From NCBI GenBank assembly GCA_016212785.1, contig JACRDW010000066.1, forward strand, positions 1 to 10,085: a stretch of DNA of 10,085 nucleotides, given 5' to 3'. A model generated the notes under the pieces. The model saw nothing but the letters and a program-made list of their open reading frames with translations, was not told where the DNA came from and did no database searches. Shown here piece after piece: positions 6,540 to 10,085 of the stretch. How positions within the stretch are numbered: position 1 is the first letter of the stretch; each line of letters begins with the position of its first letter. This DNA comes from Methanobacteriota archaeon (GTDB taxonomy: Archaea; Hydrothermarchaeota; Hydrothermarchaeia; Hydrothermarchaeales; JACRDW01). The position numbers and the translations under genes are program-made.

Positions 6540-7187
6540 CTACTTTCTGAAAATTTTCACGAGCAGCATGCCAGCAACGAAGCCGCCGATGTGCGCAAAG
6601 TAAGCCACGCCTCCGGCATCTTCAGAAATATAGGACAGGGAGCCAACGCCCGAGAAGAGCTGGAGCACGAACCACATTCCGAGCACGAATATCGCAGGTA
6701 GCGTAACCCACCTGATGAAGTAACCCAGAGTGAGAATGCAGTGCACCCTCGCCCTTGGAAAAGTCACGAGATATGCGCCGAGAATTCCTGCGATTGCGCC
6801 GCTTGCGCCAAGGTTCGGAACCTTCGAATACGGATTTACGTAAATCTGCAGAAGCGATGCAGCGAGGCCGCACACAATGTAAAAAACAACGAAGCGCTTT
6901 TTTCCCATCAAGTCCTCGATGTTGTCTCCGAAGATGTGCAGGTAAAGCATGTTGCCCAGAAGGTGCACGAAACCTGCATGCAGGAATATTGAAGTAAGGA
7001 GAGCATATAGACCGTAGCCCTGGATAATATCGCCCGGTATCAAGGCAAAGGTGTAGATAAATCCTTCCAGCTTGTTTTGAGACTCCAGTACGATCTCGTA
7101 AATGAATATTGTAACGTTGAGAAATATCAGCGAGTACGTAATTAAAGGCGTGCTCTTCGTCGGATTGTCATCCTTAACCGGAAACAT
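6540..7187 (-). CDS. Rhomboid-family intramembrane serine protease
   Basis: The protein cleaves transmembrane segments of other proteins within the membrane. Its 215 residues form the basic six-helix rhomboid core. Hydrophobic segments lie at about 16-34, 60-87, 99-117, 127-143, 151-178 and 194-212. The catalytic serine is Ser129 in LGASGAIAG (GxSG motif) and the catalytic histidine is His199 in AHIGGFVAG. The HLLGN segment (His75, Asn79) matches the oxyanion-stabilising HxxxN pattern of GlpG. All key residues are present, so it should be active. The ATG at 7187 lies about 25 nt from a TATA element shared with the divergent aspartate kinase, suggesting a leaderless or near-leaderless mRNA. 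Substrates are unknown; the FKBP lipoprotein nearby is not an indicated target. Confidence 0.95.
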   Translation of the reverse strand: MFPVKDDNPTKSTPLITYSLIFLNVTIFIYEIVLESQNKLEGFIYTFALIPGDIIQGYGLYALLTSIFLHAGFVHLLGNMLYLHIFGDNIEDLMGKKRFVVFYIVCGLAASLLQIYVNPYSKVPNLGASGAIAGILGAYLVTFPRARVHCILTLGYFIRWVTLPAIFVLGMWFVLQLFSGVGSLSYISEDAGGVAYFAHIGGFVAGMLLVKIFRK

Positions 7188-7202
7188 GGTTTATAAGCAA
7201 AC

Positions 7203-7217
7203 TTTAATATATTTAAA
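7203..7217. promoter_or_regulatory. Shared divergent TATA region, rhomboid / aspartate kinase
   Basis: TTTAATATATTTAAA reads as a TATA-like box on both strands (reverse complement TTTAAATATATTAAA). It lies about 23 nt from the rhomboid ATG at 7187 and about 32 nt from the aspartate kinase ATG at 7242. This predicts a leaderless rhomboid transcript and a very short leader for the kinase, whose GGGAG (7234-7238) would be at the extreme 5' end. Confidence 0.6.
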
Positions 7218-7241
7218 CCTAGCCGTTTTTAAAGGGAGAAA

Positions 7242-8636
7242 ATGCAAAAACTAGTAATGAAGTTCGGCGGCACCTCGGTCGGAAATGCCGAGAGAATAAG
7301 GAGAGCAGCGCGGATAATAAAAGAACACGGGACGAGGGAAACCGCAGTAGTGGTATCTGCGATGGGTGGAGTTACCGATTCTCTTGTAGAGATTGCAAAT
7401 AAAGTAGCACAAGGTGCTCCGGAGGAAGAGATTAAGAAATTCGTGGGCGACGTAAGGGAAAAACACATCGCAACTATAAAAGGAGCTGTTTCCAAACCGC
7501 ATCAGGAGATTGCACTTATAGAGATTGAAAGGCTGTGCACCGAGCTGGAGAAGGTTTTGACAGGAGTTTCGTACGTGGGCGAGCTGACTCCTCGCTCTTT
7601 AGACTACATAATGTCCTTCGGAGAGCGTCTTTCTGCCCCGATTTTAAGCGAGGCTCTGAACAGCATGGGCGCGAAATCCAAGTGGTACACGGGCTTCGAG
7701 GCAGGCATTGTTACCGATTCTAGCTTCGGCAGGGCATCGCCTATATGGAGCGAAACGAACAAAAAAGTTTTGAAAGTTCTGAAGCCGAGGATGAAGGACA
7801 GCATTCCGGTTGTAACAGGGTTCATCGCAGGCGATGCTCATGGAAGGATAACCACGCTGAGCAGGGGAGGCAGCGACTACACTGCTGCGATTCTCGGAGC
7901 AGTTCTTAACGTGGACGAAATCTGGATATGGACTGACGTGGACGGAATACTCACGACTGACCCGATGCTGGTAGCAGAGGCGAGAACAATCGACGTGCTC
8001 TCCTACATCGAGGCAATGGAGCTTGCGTACTTCGGTGCTAAGGTATTGCATCCAAAAACGATTGAGCCTGCGATGGAGAGAGGAATTCCAGTTAGAGTAA
8101 GGAATACCTTCAACGTAGAAAATCAAGGCACGCTTATTGTTAGAAAGCAGAGGGAAACCGGCGATATAGTAAAAGCCATAAGCGTCTTGAAGAACGCGGT
8201 ACTCTTGACGATTTCCGGGGCAGGAATGATAGGTGTTCCGGGCGTAGCCGCTCGCGTATTCAGCGCACTCGCTGCGCAGAAGGTGAATATTCTCATGATT
8301 TCTCAGGGTTCTTCTGAGGTAAATATCTCGATAGTTATCGAGAAAAGCGACCTGGAGAAAGCGATAAAAACCATAAAAGAGGAGTTCGCAGGAAAGAATG
8401 TCGTTAAAGATGTGCAGTACAACAAAAACGTTGCGGTAATCGCAGTCGTCGGCGCAGGAATGCAGGGCACAAAAGGAGTGGCTGCGAGAGTATTTACTGC
8501 GGTAGCAAATGCGGGAGTAAACGTGCTGATGATAGCGCAGGGCTCCTCTGAGGTAAATATTTCTTTTGTCGTTTTGGAGAAGGACGCGAAGAGCGCTGCT
8601 AAAGCGCTGCACGACGAGTTTATAGTCCGGAAATAA
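7242..8636 (+). CDS. lysC: Aspartate kinase with two ACT domains
   Basis: It phosphorylates L-aspartate with ATP, the first step toward lysine, threonine and methionine. The 464 residues match archaeal monofunctional enzymes. The catalytic domain begins with MKFGGTSVG (Lys7) and contains SRGGSDYTAAILG and the nucleotide-binding WTDVDGILTTDP (Asp232, Asp234), followed by HPKTIEPA. Two tandem ACT domains follow at about 318-385 and 395-464, each with a G-x-G-A/V-A-A-R-V-F core and an IxQGSSEVNIS strand, so end-product feedback (threonine or lysine) is expected. The two ACT copies are alike even at DNA level: TCTGAGGTAAATAT occurs in both. The ATG at 7242 has GGGAG just upstream. No dehydrogenase fusion is present and no other pathway genes are in view. 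Confidence 0.97.
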   Translation: MQKLVMKFGGTSVGNAERIRRAARIIKEHGTRETAVVVSAMGGVTDSLVEIANKVAQGAPEEEIKKFVGDVREKHIATIKGAVSKPHQEIALIEIERLCTELEKVLTGVSYVGELTPRSLDYIMSFGERLSAPILSEALNSMGAKSKWYTGFEAGIVTDSSFGRASPIWSETNKKVLKVLKPRMKDSIPVVTGFIAGDAHGRITTLSRGGSDYTAAILGAVLNVDEIWIWTDVDGILTTDPMLVAEARTIDVLSYIEAMELAYFGAKVLHPKTIEPAMERGIPVRVRNTFNVENQGTLIVRKQRETGDIVKAISVLKNAVLLTISGAGMIGVPGVAARVFSALAAQKVNILMISQGSSEVNISIVIEKSDLEKAIKTIKEEFAGKNVVKDVQYNKNVAVIAVVGAGMQGTKGVAARVFTAVANAGVNVLMIAQGSSEVNISFVVLEKDAKSAAKALHDEFIVRK

Positions 8637-8653
8637 TGGTAATTTGGAAAAGG

Positions 8654-8661
8654 TTTAAGTA
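8654..8661 (+). promoter_or_regulatory. Weak TATA-like element upstream of the KaiC-like gene
   Basis: TTTAAGTA preceded by GGAAAAGG resembles a TATA box with a purine-rich TFB element. Transcription would begin around 8680-8688, giving the KaiC-like gene a leader of about 30 nt but starting inside the mini-ORF at 8665. If the mini-ORF is real, transcription must come from further upstream. Confidence 0.4.
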
Positions 8662-8664
8662 AAA

Positions 8665-8718
8665 GTGCCAAAGAAAAATATACCTGACAATCCTGTAAGG
8701 GAATTGCTTAAAAAATGA
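8665..8718 (+). CDS. Possible 17-residue peptide ORF coupled to the KaiC-like gene
   Basis: A GTG start gives VPKKNIPDNPVRELLKK, then TGA, which overlaps the ATG of the KaiC-like gene as ATGA. The KaiC-like gene has no good ribosome site directly before its ATG, which would suit translational coupling. The purine-rich GGAAAAGG at 8646-8653 is a loosely spaced ribosome site. At this length chance is entirely possible, and the TATA-like element at 8654 would start transcripts inside it. Confidence 0.25.
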   Translation: MPKKNIPDNPVRELLKK

Positions 8719-9464
8719 CTGAATTAATTAAAACCGGCATAGAGGGATTAGATGCGATGCTTAACGGAGGCTTTCCTAGAGGAAGCACTATACTGCTCTC
8801 TGGAAAGATAGGAACAGGCAAAACAGTATTTGGCATGCAGTTTTTGTACTGCGGGGCGACGAAGTATAACGAGCCAGGAGTTTTTGTTACAGTAGATGAG
8901 AGACCTGAAGATTTGCGGAGAGAAATGCTCAATTTTGGCTGGAATGTAGCAGAGCTTGAAAAGAAAGGAAAACTCGCAATAATAGATGTCTCAAGCTTGG
9001 TTGCAGAGCTGCCTTCAAAAGAGAAATATAAAGTTGTCGGGGAGCTCAGCATAGACAATGTAGTAAGCTCGATAATTGACGTGGTTAATTCCCTGGGCGC
9101 AAAGAGGCTGGTGTTTGATTCAATTCCTGCCCTAGCGATACAGACAAATATCGAATCCCTGCGCAAGCTGCTCTACAGGCTGAGCAATCTGCTCCTGAGC
9201 CTCGGCTGTGCCTCTATTCTGACAACCGAGATAGACGAGGCAAGCAGGAATATTTCAAAATACGGAGTGGAGGAATTTCTCGTTAGAGGCGTAATAGTTC
9301 TGGATTTAATCGAGGATGCTCGTGGAACTGTAACTAGGACCATAAAAATAAGAAAAATGCGGGAACTGGAGCACGACCTGAACAGGAGACCTATGCACAT
9401 AACTTCGGAGGGAGTCGTCATCTACCACTCTGAAAAAGTTTTTGCAGATGAGTCTGAGTTTTAA
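8715..9464 (+). CDS. KaiC-like RecA-superfamily ATPase, single domain
   Basis: This 249-residue single-domain KaiC-family protein starts with the family signature TGIEGLDAMLNGGFPRGS. It has an intact Walker A GKIGTGKT (30-37), an acidic segment VDERPED (60-66) where KaiC has its catalytic glutamates, and Walker B RLVFDS with Asp135. The C-terminal part (ARGTVTRTIKIRKMRELEHDLNRRP) matches the conserved KaiC region that contacts the neighbouring subunit's nucleotide. Archaeal members are soluble hexamer-forming ATPases or kinases with mostly unknown, probably signalling, roles. The ATG at 8715 is set by an in-frame stop at 8709-8711. It ends 2 nt from the stop of a convergent gene for a RecA-like protein without a P-loop, suggesting a paired function. 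It lacks the second domain of clock KaiC, so a circadian role is not implied. Confidence 0.92.
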   Translation: MTELIKTGIEGLDAMLNGGFPRGSTILLSGKIGTGKTVFGMQFLYCGATKYNEPGVFVTVDERPEDLRREMLNFGWNVAELEKKGKLAIIDVSSLVAELPSKEKYKVVGELSIDNVVSSIIDVVNSLGAKRLVFDSIPALAIQTNIESLRKLLYRLSNLLLSLGCASILTTEIDEASRNISKYGVEEFLVRGVIVLDLIEDARGTVTRTIKIRKMRELEHDLNRRPMHITSEGVVIYHSEKVFADESEF

Positions 9465-9466
9465 AT

Positions 9467-10018
9467 TTATTCAGAATCGATACTAACAATATTATCAGCA
9501 AAACTTGACAGAGTAGAGAGCAGTTTCTCATCAGCCTCTTTTTCTAGGGACACAAAAACAGCACCAATGCCCCACAGCCTTACCTTGCTTGTTAAAAAAT
9601 GTACGAACTGCGTTACGGTTCCGGAGGCATTATAAATAAGCAGGGTTGAGAGCGAATCTAGGAAAAGAAATTTTTTAGCTTCCTTCGGCATGCTTTCTAT
9701 AATTTTTGTTATCGAGATGCTCAGCTCAGTGAGGTTCTGCGGCGCTTGAGTAAAAATCACATTGCCGGCTCTCTGCGTTCCCCCAACCATGCGCGTGATG
9801 CAGTCTATGAAGAACATTCTCTCCATTTTTATTTTCTCTGCTTCCAGAATATTTTTCAAAGATGCAAAAGGTCTGTTCAGCGTTACATAGATGCAGTAAA
9901 AATCTCTCTGATTAACGAAGAGCTTGACGACTTCTATGTTCGTTGCAAGGTAGCGCTTTGCGCTTACAACAAGAAGGGTAATTCCACTCTCCGGGAGCCC
10001 CGTGATTTTCTCAGCCAT
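9467..10018 (-). CDS. RecA/KaiC-fold protein lacking a P-loop
   Basis: The 183-residue protein has an alternating beta/alpha pattern like the KaiC core: SGITLLVVSAKR, DFYCIYVTLNRP, MERMFFIDCITR, KKFLFLDSLSTLLIY and IGAVFVSLEKE. The FLFLDS strand with Asp121 corresponds to Walker B. Where a P-loop belongs there is VSAKRYLATN, so no Gly-Lys-Thr/Ser is present and ATP binding is probably lost. It may belong to one of the archaeal degenerate RecA-like families (DUF835- or DUF7504-type), which I cannot settle. The ATG at 10018 overlaps the TGA of the upstream gene (TGATG); a GTG at 10021 is an equally coupled alternative, with AAGG upstream. It lies tail to tail with an intact KaiC-like gene. A regulatory or scaffold role in complex with that ATPase is inferred. 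Confidence 0.75.
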   Translation of the reverse strand: MAEKITGLPESGITLLVVSAKRYLATNIEVVKLFVNQRDFYCIYVTLNRPFASLKNILEAEKIKMERMFFIDCITRMVGGTQRAGNVIFTQAPQNLTELSISITKIIESMPKEAKKFLFLDSLSTLLIYNASGTVTQFVHFLTSKVRLWGIGAVFVSLEKEADEKLLSTLSSFADNIVSIDSE

Positions 10019-10085
10019 CACCTATACCTTTCAATGTTCTTGTTGATTAAAAGCAGGGCAACTGCTATGCAGATGCCGCCCGCAA
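10018..10085 (-). CDS. C-terminal end of a membrane protein (partial)
   Basis: Only the last 21 codons are in the window. They read AGGICIAVALLLINKNIERYR followed by TGA, a hydrophobic segment ending in a positively charged tail, as expected for a final transmembrane helix with its end in the cytoplasm. The stop overlaps the ATG of the P-loop-less RecA-like gene by one base, so the two are almost certainly co-transcribed and translationally coupled. The protein's identity cannot be judged from this fragment. Confidence 0.6.
   Translation of the reverse strand, partial: AGGICIAVALLLINKNIERYR

Noticed and set aside
7644..8612. Long minus-strand open frame (322 codons) opposite aspartate kinase.
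   Set aside because: Composition is rich in Cys, Tyr, His and Arg without motifs, as expected for a shadow of a well-supported coding strand.
8715..9464. A circadian clock KaiC.
   Set aside because: It is a single-domain protein with no KaiB or KaiA gene nearby; archaeal single-domain KaiC-like proteins are diverse and not clock components by default.

Overview
The window is chromosomal DNA of a euryarchaeon, probably thermophilic. The evidence is a group II chaperonin (thermosome), an MfnB-type methanofuran biosynthesis enzyme, a tungsten-type aldehyde:ferredoxin oxidoreductase (AOR), KaiC-family ATPases, archaeal TATA boxes and at least one leaderless promoter. Methanofuran synthesis points to a methanogen, Archaeoglobus-like or alkane/methane-oxidising lineage, but the genus cannot be named from sequence alone. 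There is no sign of phage, insertion sequences, CRISPR or tRNA genes. This is compact core-genome DNA, and the unusual features lie mainly in its promoters and small genes.

Layout. 1-244: divergent promoter region; a mirrored promoter for an off-window gene points left and the thermosome promoter points right, followed by an inverted repeat in the thermosome leader. 245-1891 (+): thermosome subunit. 1888-2541 (-): HisA/HisF-like barrel protein, convergent with the thermosome. 2545-2578: perfect 34-bp palindrome acting as a symmetric bidirectional promoter. 2582-6030 (+): apparent operon of mfnB, AOR, a small frameshifted CxxC protein and a secreted FKBP-type prolyl isomerase lipoprotein. 6027-6485 (-): DUF2299-like protein. 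6540-7187 (-): rhomboid protease. 7203-7217: shared TATA region. 7242-8636 (+): aspartate kinase with two ACT domains. 8665-8718 (+): possible 17-codon mini-ORF coupled to 8715-9464 (+), a KaiC-like ATPase. 9467-10018 (-): a RecA/KaiC-fold protein that has lost its P-loop, coupled to the C-terminal end of a membrane protein that runs off the window.

How the genes fit together. MfnB condenses triose phosphates into the furan precursor of methanofuran. The HisA-like gene shares its promoter and is the best candidate for a functionally linked step. The AOR, one base downstream, might act on an aldehyde in or near this pathway. The FKBP is predicted to be an exported, glycosylated folding factor, and the rhomboid is a membrane protease. 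At the right end an intact and a degenerate KaiC-like protein lie tail to tail with a membrane protein, suggesting a signalling or regulatory module of unknown role. Four things most deserve a second look: the exact 34-bp palindromic promoter, the mirrored promoter architecture at the left end, the frameshifted CxxC gene, and the KaiC-like pair.
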